Shown here piece by piece: positions 27,390 to 35,073 of a DNA stretch of 64,000 nt. How positions within the stretch are numbered: position 1 is the first letter of the stretch; each line of letters opens with the position of its first letter. A program made the position numbers and the translations under genes. The stretch comes from Sphingomonas sp. Leaf22 (GTDB lineage Bacteria > Pseudomonadota > Alphaproteobacteria > Sphingomonadales > Sphingomonadaceae), in assembly GCF_001421715.1 (NCBI RefSeq), contig NZ_LMKP01000012.1, positions 104,501-168,500 on the forward strand. Reading direction: 5' to 3'. Under the pieces are notes generated by a model. That model searched no databases. It saw only the letters and a list, made by a program, of their open reading frames with translations, and was not told the DNA's origin.

Positions 27390-27905
27390 ATGGGTCTGTT
27401 TTCAAAGGATATCGCGACGCTCGACGACCTGTTCGTCCACCAGCTTCAGGACATTTTCTACGCCGAGAACCAGATTACCAAGGCGCTGCCGAAGATGATC
27501 GCCAAGGCGACCGATCCCGAACTGAAGGCCGGATTCGAACGCCATTTGGCCGAAACCGAAGGGCAGATCCGCCGGCTGGAACAGGTGTTCGAGCTGCACG
27601 GCGCAACCAAGAAGGCGGTGACCTGCCCGGCGATCGACGGCATCATCAAGGAAGCGAACGAGGTCGCCGGCGAGATTGCCGACAAAAAGGTGCTCGACGC
27701 CGCCCTTATCGCATCGGCACAGGCGGTCGAGCATTATGAGATCACCCGCTATGGCACGCTGATCGCATGGGCACGGCAGCTGGGACGAGAGGATATCGCC
27801 GCGCTGCTCGCCGAAACGCTGGCGGAAGAACGCGCTACCGACGAGAAGCTGACGTCGATGGCCGAGCACAAGGTCAACGCGCAGGCCGAACTCGCCGAGG
27901 CATGA
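27390..27905 (+). CDS. DUF892/YciF ferritin-like protein
   Basis: A 171-residue four-helix ferritin-like protein of the YciF/DUF892 family, linked to stress responses and possibly di-iron binding. Family features are LFVHQLQDIFYAENQITKALPK, the acidic HLAETEGQIRRLEQVF and QAVEHYEITRYGTLIAWA. AAGGAA 7 nt before the ATG fixes the start. It is followed by a GGGGCGGC hairpin and preceded by an EcfG-like promoter. Confidence 0.9.
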   Translation: MGLFSKDIATLDDLFVHQLQDIFYAENQITKALPKMIAKATDPELKAGFERHLAETEGQIRRLEQVFELHGATKKAVTCPAIDGIIKEANEVAGEIADKKVLDAALIASAQAVEHYEITRYGTLIAWARQLGREDIAALLAETLAEERATDEKLTSMAEHKVNAQAELAEA

Positions 27906-27912
27906 TGCGCGC

Positions 27913-27933
27913 GGGGCGGCATCGTGCCGCCCC
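27913..27933. terminator. GC hairpin after the DUF892 gene
   Basis: GGGGCGGC, loop ATCGT, GCCGCCCC; no strong T-run, so it may be a weak or bidirectional stop. Nearly the same hairpin lies after mucR at 50193-50218. Confidence 0.5.
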
Positions 27934-27987
27934 GATCGTTGAAGACCCGTTTGGAACGCGCGGAAGGGCGCGTTTCGAAGCGGAGTG

Positions 27988-28263
27988 TCAGTTGGTCGGT
28001 GCCGACAGGATGGTGCGCGGCTTGCGGGTGCAATATTGCTGCGATCCCAGCAGCCCGCATTGCCGCCCATCCTGCTTCAATCCATCGGCCTTGCGGTCGA
28101 ACGCCGGTTCGTCGCTGTCGCCCAGCCGGAAGCGCTCGTTGCGCCGTTCCGGACAGCCCAGCGCGCGCGGCGTGACCGCACAATCGACGGGTTCGGCCAC
28201 GTTCAGTTTCGTCACCACCGGCGCCGATTGCAGGACCAGCGCGAACAACAGCGTCATCGACAT
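27988..28263 (-). CDS. Small secreted cysteine-containing protein
   Basis: A 91-residue protein of unknown function with a short hydrophobic N-terminus (MTLLFALVLQSAP) and four cysteines. The segment LGCPERRNERFRLGDSDEP resembles the VVCARRNADRFRVPLS segment of its upstream neighbour, so the two may be diverged duplicates. GGGGAG upstream of the ATG at 28263 supports the start. The basic C-terminus (CTRKPRTILSAPTN) is unusual. Confidence 0.7.
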   Translation of the reverse strand: MSMTLLFALVLQSAPVVTKLNVAEPVDCAVTPRALGCPERRNERFRLGDSDEPAFDRKADGLKQDGRQCGLLGSQQYCTRKPRTILSAPTN

Positions 28264-28318
28264 GGCACGCTCCCCGAAAAACCTACGCTTCCGAACCCGT
28301 TGTCAGCGCTTTGGTTGC

Positions 28319-28678
28319 CTATTTCGCCAGCGGCCGGGGCGCGGCGATACTGCCGCCGCGCCGGGTGGACGCAGTTACGCCGACGAACCCGCAGCCCTGC
28401 AGAAACGCAGCCGTCCCGCAGGACGGTTGCGGTACCGCCAGCAACCGTTCGCGCTCGCCCAGCGCATCGACCGCACGGGGGTCGCCGTCGGCCGGCGGCG
28501 TCGACAGCGGTACGCGGAACCGGTCGGCGTTGCGCCGCGCACACACCACGATTTCGTCGGCATCGGCATCGGCGTGGCACGCCTGCGCGACCTGCGTCAG
28601 GCTGCGCGCCCGCGCGATCATCGCCGCCGCCCGGCCTTCGTCCTGCACCATCGCCAGCAACGCCACCCATGCCGTCAT
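28319..28678 (-). CDS. Small secreted protein with CARRN motif
   Basis: A 119-residue protein of unknown function with a hydrophobic N-terminus and the motif DEIVVCARRNADRFRVPLS near residue 42. Related short sphingomonad proteins with a VCARR-like motif exist, to my knowledge without assigned role. Cysteines at about 34, 47, 87 and 95 suggest disulfides. The start at 28678 is chosen because GGGGAGG is 7 nt upstream; the ATG at 28684 would be only 1 nt from it. It is followed 55 nt later by the 91-residue paralogue. Confidence 0.7.
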   Translation of the reverse strand: MTAWVALLAMVQDEGRAAAMIARARSLTQVAQACHADADADEIVVCARRNADRFRVPLSTPPADGDPRAVDALGERERLLAVPQPSCGTAAFLQGCGFVGVTASTRRGGSIAAPRPLAK

Positions 28679-28790
28679 GCCCATGCCTCCCCGAAGCGAA
28701 CGACACAGGTATCGAACGATGCGGCTTGCCGGGCAAGGGTCGGTCGCCTATCGCTTGTTTAATATGTTTAACAGCCCGGAGCCTCACCAT

Positions 28791-29750
28791 ATGCAGCCTG
28801 TCAGCAACACGCTCGACCGCGTCCTCGTTCTCGAAATGGTGCGCGTCACCGAAGCTGCGGCGATCGCCGCGTCGACGCTGGTCGGGCGGGGCGATGAAAA
28901 GGCTGCCGACGCCGCCGCCGTCGAAGCGATGCGCGCCGCGCTGAACGAACTCGACATGGACGGCACCGTCGTGATCGGCGAGGGCGAGCGCGACGAAGCG
29001 CCGATGCTGTTCATCGGCGAGAAGGTCGGCACCGGCAACGGCCCCGAAATCGACATCGCGCTCGACCCGCTGGAAGGGACCACGATCTGCGCCACCGCCG
29101 GTCCGAACAGCCTGGCCGTGCTGGCGATCGCGGAAAAGGGTGGGCTGCTGAACGCGCCCGACGTCTATATGGACAAGATCGCGTGCGGTCCGGGCTATCC
29201 CGACGGCGTCATCGACCTCGACCGGTCGCCGACCGAGAATGTGACGGCGGTGGCCACGGCCAAGGGCGTCGATCCGCGCGACATCATCGTCTGCGTCCTC
29301 GACCGCCCGCGTCATGGCGCGCTGATCGCCGAATTGCGGTCGGTCGGCTGCGGCGTGATGCTGATCGGCGATGGCGACGTGGCGGGCGTGATCGCGACCA
29401 GCGATCCCGACACCACCATCGACCTGTATATGGGGTCGGGCGGCGCACCGGAGGGCGTGCTGGCGGCAGCGGCGCTGCGCTGCGTCGGCGGGCAGTTCAA
29501 GGGCCGGCTGCTGTTCCGCAACGACGACGAACGCGCGCGTGCCGCCAAATGGGGCGTCACCGACCTCGACAAGCAGTACGACCTGACCGAACTGGCGCGC
29601 GGCGACTGCATCTTCGCGGCGACCGGCGTGACCGACGGTTCGCTGCTCGCCGGGGTGAAGCGGCTGAAGGGCAAGATGACCACCGAAAGCGTCGTGATGC
29701 GCGCCAGTTCGGGCACGGTCCGCTGGGTGAAGGGCGAACACCGGCTGTAA
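28791..29750 (+). CDS. glpX: Class II fructose-1,6-bisphosphatase
   Basis: A 319-residue GlpX-type phosphatase of gluconeogenesis, converting fructose-1,6-bisphosphate to fructose-6-phosphate. Metal-binding motifs are VVIGEGERDEAPM near 62-72 and DPLEGTT near 92-98, with LYMGSGGAPEGVLAAAAL forming the sugar site. It is close to the usual family length. The CGGAG stretch about 10 nt before the ATG is a modest ribosome binding site. Confidence 0.95.
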   Translation: MQPVSNTLDRVLVLEMVRVTEAAAIAASTLVGRGDEKAADAAAVEAMRAALNELDMDGTVVIGEGERDEAPMLFIGEKVGTGNGPEIDIALDPLEGTTICATAGPNSLAVLAIAEKGGLLNAPDVYMDKIACGPGYPDGVIDLDRSPTENVTAVATAKGVDPRDIIVCVLDRPRHGALIAELRSVGCGVMLIGDGDVAGVIATSDPDTTIDLYMGSGGAPEGVLAAAALRCVGGQFKGRLLFRNDDERARAAKWGVTDLDKQYDLTELARGDCIFAATGVTDGSLLAGVKRLKGKMTTESVVMRASSGTVRWVKGEHRL

Positions 29751-29775
29751 GCGGGCGGGCGGCACCCGCTTTCTA

Positions 29776-29885
29776 CTCCCCTCCCTGACAAGGGAGGGGC
29801 TGGGGGTGGGTCGGTTCGTTGCGGCGCGCTGACCGTTCCTCGCTGGCCGACCCACCCCCGCCCCCTCCCTTGTCAGGGAGGGGAG
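29776..29885. repeat. 110-bp inverted repeat, CTCCCCTCCCT family
   Basis: Ends CTCCCCTCCCTGACAAGGGA and CTTGTCAGGGAGGGGAG are complementary, as are the inner GGGGGTGGGTCGG and CCGACCCACCCCC. A second copy lies at 32768-32875 with the same architecture and compensating changes. Transcribed, it would form a very stable stem after glpX. Confidence 0.85.
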
Positions 29886-29943
29886 TTATCTCGCAACCCA
29901 TGGGTTCACGCCGCGTTCAATGCGCCGATCCTACCCCGGCACC

Positions 29944-30564
29944 ATGATACGGAGATTCCCCATCCGCCCGCTCGCTTTCGCCGTCGCCCTTGCCGCCCCG
30001 GTCGCGCTATCTGCGCAGGCACCGCGGAACGATCTCGCCTCGGTTCAGCGGCATCTGTCGGCGACGCAGACGATGACCGCCGATTTCAGCCAGACCGATC
30101 GCAACGGCCGCGTGCTGACCGGGCAACTGACGCTCAAGAAGCCGGGCAAGATCCGCTTCCAGTATCAAAAGGGCGTGCCGATCCTGCTCGTGTCGGATGG
30201 CAAATCACTCTACTTCCTCGACTATCAGGTCGGGCAGAAGCAACGCTGGCCGATCGGCAACTCGCCGCTCGGTATCCTGCTGAACCCCGAACGCGACGCA
30301 TCGAAATTCGCGCGGGTCGTGCCGTCGAACGATCCGCGTATCGTCAGCGTCGAGGCCTATGACCCGAAACGTCCCGAATATGGCCGGATCACGATGGTGT
30401 TCGCGCGCCAGCCCTCCGCCCCCGCCGGGCTGATGCTGCAGGGTTGGGTCGCGCTCGATGCGCAGGCGAACCGGACCACGGTCCGCCTGACCAACCAGAA
30501 GTTCAACGTCCCGGTCGCCGACAATGCGTTCCGGTTCAACGAACCCAGCCGTCCGCGGCGATAG
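29944..30564 (+). CDS. lolA: Outer-membrane lipoprotein carrier protein LolA
   Basis: A 206-residue periplasmic carrier that shuttles lipoproteins from LolCDE to the outer membrane. A signal peptide spans about 1-25. The half-barrel segments LSATQTMTADFSQTDRNGRVLTG, GKIRFQYQKG and LVSDGKSLYFLDYQVGQ are typical of LolA. The start at 29944 gives a proper signal peptide. It lies between a palindromic repeat and the 6S-like RNA. Confidence 0.9.
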   Translation: MIRRFPIRPLAFAVALAAPVALSAQAPRNDLASVQRHLSATQTMTADFSQTDRNGRVLTGQLTLKKPGKIRFQYQKGVPILLVSDGKSLYFLDYQVGQKQRWPIGNSPLGILLNPERDASKFARVVPSNDPRIVSVEAYDPKRPEYGRITMVFARQPSAPAGLMLQGWVALDAQANRTTVRLTNQKFNVPVADNAFRFNEPSRPRR

Positions 30565-30705
30565 GCGCACCGTCGCGGCCGACCTGTTTCAGCGCAAACC
30601 GATTCGCGAGTGGCCGGCGATGCCGATACCGGCGAATGACACGCGGCCCGCTGCATTTGTCGCGGTTCAACGCATATGTCCGGTATTTTTAGAAAATTAC
30701 AGAAA

Positions 30706-30865
30706 GCGTTCATGTTGGCGACAGGTTCGCAGCCCTAAGGCTGATCTCGCGGTGTTGGAGCGCGTCCGGGATTTTCCCCCCTGTTGCCCGGGTCTTCAAC
30801 GCCCGCCTGCGTAACGAACGCCAGGTCGGCCCTCGCTCCATGCCCCCGGAGCGGGGGCCTTTCCA
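30706..30865 (+). ncRNA. Structured RNA, probably 6S RNA (SsrS)
   Basis: No coding potential. A long interrupted stem is visible: TGGCG with CGCCA, GTTCG with CGAAC, then a bubble containing the small hairpin AGCC-CTAA-GGCT, then GTGTTG with CAACGC, and a terminal CCGGG/CCCGG stem. The overall plan (long rod, central bubble, about 130-160 nt) and the pieces GTTCGCAGCC near the 5' side and GCCTGCG near the 3' side resemble 6S RNA, which binds RNA polymerase. A GC hairpin with T-run ends it. Identity is judged by eye; ends are approximate. Confidence 0.55.
30842..30862 (+). terminator. Terminator of the 6S-like RNA
   Basis: GCCCCC, loop GGAGC, GGGGGC, then CTTT. It lies 43 nt before xth, so partial read-through could supply xth transcripts. 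Confidence 0.6.
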
Positions 30866-30904
30866 TGTCTGGCGCAGGCGCTGCTCCGACGATACAGGCG
30901 CTGC

Positions 30905-31699
30905 ATGGACACGCTTTCGGTCGCTTCGTGGAACATCAACTCGGTCCGCTTCCGCATGGACATCGTCGAACAATTCCTGCGCGAGGCGCAGCCCGATGTG
31001 CTCTGCCTTCAGGAAACGAAGGTCGAAAATCGCGATTTCCCGTACGAACCGCTGCGGCGGCTGGGCTATACCCATATCGCGATCAACGGGCAGCGGATGC
31101 ACCACGGCGTCGCGGTGATCTCGAAAGTGCCGCTGGCCGAGGATGACCGGCTCGACTGGCAGGCCAATGGCGAGGCGCGGCATCTGGGCGTGCGGCTGGC
31201 CAACGGCCTCAGGATCGAGAACGTCTATATCCCCGCCGGCGGCGACGTGCCCGACCGGGAGGTGAACCCGAAATTCGGGCAGAAGCTCGATTTCCTCGAA
31301 CGCATGATCGAATGGTCGCACGGCCTGTCGAGCATTCCGACGCTGCTGGTCGGCGATTTCAACGTCGCCCCGCTCGAAAGCGATGTGTGGAGCCACAAGC
31401 AATTGCTCGACGTGGTCAGCCATACGCCGATCGAGGTCGCGACGCTGGCGCGGTTGCAGGCGGCGAACGACTGGGTCGATCTGGGCCGTCATTTCGTGCC
31501 GGCACCGCAGCGGCTCTATACGTGGTGGAGCTACCGCGCGAAGGATTGGGCGGTGTCGGATCGCGGACGGCGGCTCGACCATATGTGGGCCAGCCGCGAC
31601 GTCGCGGCAAAGGCGGTCGCGCACCGCGTCCATGAACCGTGCCGCAGCTGGCTGAAGCCGAGCGACCATATCCCGATCGTCACCGAGTTCGCGTTTTGA
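30905..31699 (+). CDS. xth: Exodeoxyribonuclease III
   Basis: A 264-residue AP endonuclease/3'-exonuclease of base-excision repair. Active-site features are E37 in CLQETK, D151 and N153 in GDFNVAP, and D254-H255 in SDHIPI. It is of usual length. Its stop overlaps the TTG start of the RibA-like gene. Positioned directly after the 6S-like RNA. Confidence 0.95.
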   Translation: MDTLSVASWNINSVRFRMDIVEQFLREAQPDVLCLQETKVENRDFPYEPLRRLGYTHIAINGQRMHHGVAVISKVPLAEDDRLDWQANGEARHLGVRLANGLRIENVYIPAGGDVPDREVNPKFGQKLDFLERMIEWSHGLSSIPTLLVGDFNVAPLESDVWSHKQLLDVVSHTPIEVATLARLQAANDWVDLGRHFVPAPQRLYTWWSYRAKDWAVSDRGRRLDHMWASRDVAAKAVAHRVHEPCRSWLKPSDHIPIVTEFAF

Positions 31700-32757
31700 G
31701 CGAGACCCGCGACGTCGCCCGCGCGATCGATGCGCTGCGCCGCGGCTGGCCGATCGCCATCGCCGCGCCGGGCGAGCCGGTGCTGACGCTGCTGCCGATC
31801 GAGACCGCCGATCCCGAACGGCTGGCGCGGTTCGATCCCGATGGTACCGGCCATATCCTGTTGTCGTTCGGCCGGGCCGAAACGCTGCGGATCGTCAACC
31901 AGCGCGCCGCCGCCCAACCCGATCATCCGGTGGCGATCCGGCGCGAGGCATGGACCGACTTCGCCGCCGCGACGGCGCTGGCCGACCCGCAACTCGACCT
32001 CGCCACGCCGATGAAGGGGCCGTTTCGCAGCATCGACGTGGCAGCTCCGGTCGCCGCGACCGCCGCGCTGCGCCTCGCCCGGGTGGCCGGCCTGCTGCCC
32101 GCCTTCGTCGCGGACGGCACCGATGCGGAGGTGACGATCACCCCGCAAGCGATCGATGCGCATGAGGATGCCAATCGGCTCGCGATCGTCACCCGCGCGC
32201 GACTGCCGGTGGCGGGGGCCGAGGACAGCGAGATCGTCGCGTTCCGCACGCCCGATGCGGCGGGCGAGCATGTCGCACTGGTCATCGGTCAGCCCGACGG
32301 GCACCCGCCGCTGGTCCGGCTGCACAGCGAATGCCTGACCGGGGATGTGCTCGGCAGCCTGAAATGCGATTGCGGGCCGCAGCTCCATGCCGCGATCCAC
32401 GCCATCGCCGATGCGAACTGGGGCATCCTGCTGTATCTGCGGCAGGAAGGACGCGGGATCGGGCTGGTCAACAAGCTGCGCGCCTATGCGCTGCAGGATC
32501 AGGGGTTCGACACGGTCGACGCCAATACCCGGCTCGGCTTCGCCATCGATGCGCGCGATTTCGGCGTCGCCGGGCGGATGCTGGCGCTGCTCGGCCAGCG
32601 GCAGATCCGGTTGCTGACCAACAACCCGGCCAAGGTCGCCGGGCTGGAAGCAACGGGTATTACTGTCATCGAACGGGTCGCGCATCACCTGCCGGCTAAT
32701 CCGCATAACGAACGCTATCTGGCAACGAAGCGCGATCGTACCGGGCATCAGCTATAG
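31696..32757 (+). CDS. ribA: GTP cyclohydrolase II (RibA) with degenerate N-terminal half
   Basis: A 353-residue protein. The C-terminal 200 residues are GTP cyclohydrolase II: LVRLHSECLTGDVLGS with zinc cysteines (C in SEC, then KCDCG), and LRQEGRGIGLVNKLRAYALQ. The N-terminal 150 residues align in position with DHBP synthase but show none of its conserved acidic active-site motif, so that half is probably structural. The start is taken as the TTG at 31696 overlapping the xth TGA (TTGA); no downstream ATG preserves the domain. It catalyses the first committed step of riboflavin synthesis if active. Confidence 0.85.
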   Translation: MSETRDVARAIDALRRGWPIAIAAPGEPVLTLLPIETADPERLARFDPDGTGHILLSFGRAETLRIVNQRAAAQPDHPVAIRREAWTDFAAATALADPQLDLATPMKGPFRSIDVAAPVAATAALRLARVAGLLPAFVADGTDAEVTITPQAIDAHEDANRLAIVTRARLPVAGAEDSEIVAFRTPDAAGEHVALVIGQPDGHPPLVRLHSECLTGDVLGSLKCDCGPQLHAAIHAIADANWGILLYLRQEGRGIGLVNKLRAYALQDQGFDTVDANTRLGFAIDARDFGVAGRMLALLGQRQIRLLTNNPAKVAGLEATGITVIERVAHHLPANPHNERYLATKRDRTGHQL

Positions 32758-32767
32758 GGCGCGACAG

Positions 32768-32875
32768 CTCCCCGCCCTGGAAGGGAGGGGTTGGGGGTGG
32801 GTTGGCCGGTTGTCGCACGGTCACCGTCCCACGCAGGCCAACCCACCCCCGCCCCTCCCTTGCCAGGGAGGGGAG
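32768..32875. repeat. 108-bp inverted repeat, CTCCCCTCCCT family
   Basis: Second member of the family at 29776-29885: GGGAGGGGTTGGGGGTGGGT on the left, AACCCACCCCCGCCCCTCCC on the right. The middle differs between copies, while the arms stay complementary. It sits in the 120-bp gap between convergent ribA and the cytochrome gene. Confidence 0.85.
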
Positions 32876-32877
32876 AA

Positions 32878-33315
32878 TCACCGGCTTTCCTCGGTCAGAT
32901 AGGCGATCAGGTCGGCGCGCTCCATCGGGTCGCGGACGCCGGCAAACGCCATCTGCGTCCCCGGCACCACCCGCGACGGCGCGGCGAGCCACGCGTCCAT
33001 GCGCGCCGCGTCCCAGCTACCGCCATGGTCGATCAGCGCCTGGGTATAGCCGAAGCGCGCGTCGCCGGCGACCTTGCGCCCCATGATGCCATGGAGATTG
33101 GGTCCGGCCAGCGCCTGCCGCCCCGCCCCGATCGTATGGCAGGCGGCGCATCGGCCAAAGGCGCGACGCCCCGCACCGGCATCGGCATGGGCCAGCAACC
33201 CCGCCAGCCCGGCGTTCGGCCCTGCCGCGCGCAGCCGCCCGGCACGGTCGGCATCGCCGCCGCCGCATGCCGTCAGAAACGTGGTGAGGGACAGGGCAAG
33301 GAACCGCCAGCGCAT
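32878..33315 (-). CDS. c-type cytochrome lipoprotein
   Basis: A 145-residue class I cytochrome c. A lipoprotein signal ends at LTAC with the acylated C17. The haem motif CAACH is at 56-60 and the distal ligand is probably M122 in PGTQMAF. The protein is likely membrane-anchored on the periplasmic side and may carry electrons to an oxidase. Its ATG overlaps the upstream stop by one base (TGATG), so it is coupled to the SGNH hydrolase gene. Confidence 0.88.
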   Translation of the reverse strand: MRWRFLALSLTTFLTACGGGDADRAGRLRAAGPNAGLAGLLAHADAGAGRRAFGRCAACHTIGAGRQALAGPNLHGIMGRKVAGDARFGYTQALIDHGGSWDAARMDAWLAAPSRVVPGTQMAFAGVRDPMERADLIAYLTEESR

Positions 33316-34169
33316 CAACGATTCCGACGCAAGGTCCGCCACGCGACCCGCTGCAACGCCTTGGCAATGGCGGGCGTCAGGCCGAGATCGCGGGCGGCGC
33401 GCTCGTCGGGGCCCAGCCGGCGCACGTCAAAGCCGGTGACCCGGCCGAAGATGGTCAGCGCCTCCAGATAATAGCCGGCGGTGCTGCCATGATAGTGATC
33501 GTCGGCCCATAGTCCGATCCTGCCCGGATCGATTCCGTCATAGGGGTTGGCGTCGGCCAGCCCGGTGGCGATCGCGTCGTTCCACGCGCTGCCGACCGGG
33601 ATCGTGCCGGCGATGCCCGGCACCGTCCTTGCCACCTGCCGGTTCGCCGCCGCCAGATCGTTCGCCATCGCCGCGATCGGCTTGCCCGACCAGCGGCTGC
33701 CGGGGCGATAGGTCAGGTCGGCGCGCGACCAGGTTTCGACCAGCGTCACCTGCGCCTGGCGGTTGCGGGCGTGGACCAACGCCGCCAGCTTGCCCGCCGC
33801 CTCGCCATGACGGGTGGCGTCCCCCGGCCGCCGGGCGTCGAGCGTCGAATAGCCCTGCAGGATCACCACGTCCCAGCGCCGGTCGATCGCACCCCGCCGG
33901 TTGGCATAGTGATAGGCCAGATCCTTGCCCGGCGAGGTTTCGAGCGAGACGCTCCAGTCCAGCCCCGCCTGTTCGGCAAAGGCACGGAACAGCGCGGGCA
34001 CGCCGCCGATCCCGTCGTCGTTCAGGTCGGTGACGCTGTCGGGGCGATAGCGTTCGACCGGCGATCCGGCACCGAAGGTAAAGCTGTTGCCGATGAACAG
34101 GATGTCGCGGGCGGATGCCGGGGCAGCCGCCAGCGACACGGCGGTCAGGGTCAGGAGCAGACGGAGCAT
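33315..34169 (-). CDS. Secreted SGNH-family hydrolase
   Basis: A 284-residue protein with a signal peptide (about 1-20) and the SGNH block I motif IGNSFTFGAG, nucleophile S29. VVILQGYSTLDARRPGD corresponds to the middle blocks and ADDHYHGSTAGYY carries the Asp-His pair. It resembles uncharacterised SGNH proteins; the ester substrate is unknown. Its stop overlaps the start of the cytochrome gene, and 41 nt separate it from the gntR stop upstream. Confidence 0.82.
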   Translation of the reverse strand: MLRLLLTLTAVSLAAAPASARDILFIGNSFTFGAGSPVERYRPDSVTDLNDDGIGGVPALFRAFAEQAGLDWSVSLETSPGKDLAYHYANRRGAIDRRWDVVILQGYSTLDARRPGDATRHGEAAGKLAALVHARNRQAQVTLVETWSRADLTYRPGSRWSGKPIAAMANDLAAANRQVARTVPGIAGTIPVGSAWNDAIATGLADANPYDGIDPGRIGLWADDHYHGSTAGYYLEALTIFGRVTGFDVRRLGPDERAARDLGLTPAIAKALQRVAWRTLRRNR

Positions 34170-34210
34170 ACCGCTTCCTACCCCAGCCGCCGGCCCCGGC
34201 CCACCCCGCG

Positions 34211-34870
34211 TCAGGCCAGCGCGACCGCTGCGGCGAATTCGGTCCGCAAATCCTCGATCGTCGCTTCGAGATGGCGGGTGAGCACATTGCGCACCGCCAC
34301 CCCGTCGCGCGCCAGCCATGCGTCGAGCAGCGAACGATGCTCGACATAGGCGCGGTCGCCACGCCCGGCGGGACGCAGATGGGCGACGACATAGCGTTCG
34401 GCCAACACCGACAAACGCTGCACCAGATCGATGGTCAGGTCGCGCCCGTTCGCCGCCACCAGCGCGGCGTGAAACGCGCGGTTGCGCGCCGCCGCTTCCA
34501 GCAGGTCGCGGGCCGGCGCGCCGTCCAGCCGCTCGAACGCGTCGATCACCGCCGCGCGCCGCAGTTCGTCGGCATGGATCGCGGCATAGGCGGCGGCACC
34601 CGGCTCCACCGCCAGACGCAGTTCGTAGATTTCCTCCGCCTGCAACGCCGACATCGGCCGCACAGTATAGCCGCGATTGGCCTGTCCGGCGACCAGCCCT
34701 TCCTGTTCCAGCCGGGCGAGTGCCTCACGCAGCGGGATCTTGCTGACGCCCAGTTCGCTGGCCAGCGCATCCTGGCGAATCGCAAAGGTTTCGGGCAGCG
34801 CACCGCTGACGATCCGTTCGCGGACGATTTCGAACACGCGATCGGACAGGGTTCGGACGACGATAGTCAC
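34211..34870 (-). CDS. GntR family regulator (FadR/FCD type)
   Basis: A 219-residue regulator. An N-terminal winged helix-turn-helix (LSDRVFEIVRERIVSG, SKIPLREALARLEQEGLV) is followed by an all-helical FCD ligand domain. The start is a GTG with AAAGGAA 9 nt upstream. A dyad at 34946-34961 in its promoter is a candidate autoregulatory operator. No catabolic operon is adjacent that would name the ligand. Confidence 0.9.
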   Translation of the reverse strand: MTIVVRTLSDRVFEIVRERIVSGALPETFAIRQDALASELGVSKIPLREALARLEQEGLVAGQANRGYTVRPMSALQAEEIYELRLAVEPGAAAYAAIHADELRRAAVIDAFERLDGAPARDLLEAAARNRAFHAALVAANGRDLTIDLVQRLSVLAERYVVAHLRPAGRGDRAYVEHRSLLDAWLARDGVAVRNVLTRHLEATIEDLRTEFAAAVALA

Positions 34871-34945
34871 GCTGCATTCCTTTGCAATGCGGTCCGTTGC
34901 CGGAGGGCGGGTGGACTTCCCGTCATCCGGGCAGCCAAAAGTCGT

Positions 34946-34961
34946 ACATATTCAAAAATGT
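34946..34961. promoter_or_regulatory. Dyad operator candidate in gntR/extensin promoter region
   Basis: ACATATTCAAAAATGT: the half-sites ACATATT and AAAATGT are inverted, 6 of 7 matching, around CA. It lies 76 bp upstream of the GntR gene start in an AT-rich patch. Confidence 0.35.
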
Positions 34962-35073
34962 GCCCGGTAATCAATCTTTTCGTGACAACGGTTACCGTTC
35001 GATCCGATTCCCGACCGGGCGGCACGGCCGGTCGCATCGCCGCTTGTGAAGCCGCCGGCGACGTGGAACCACG

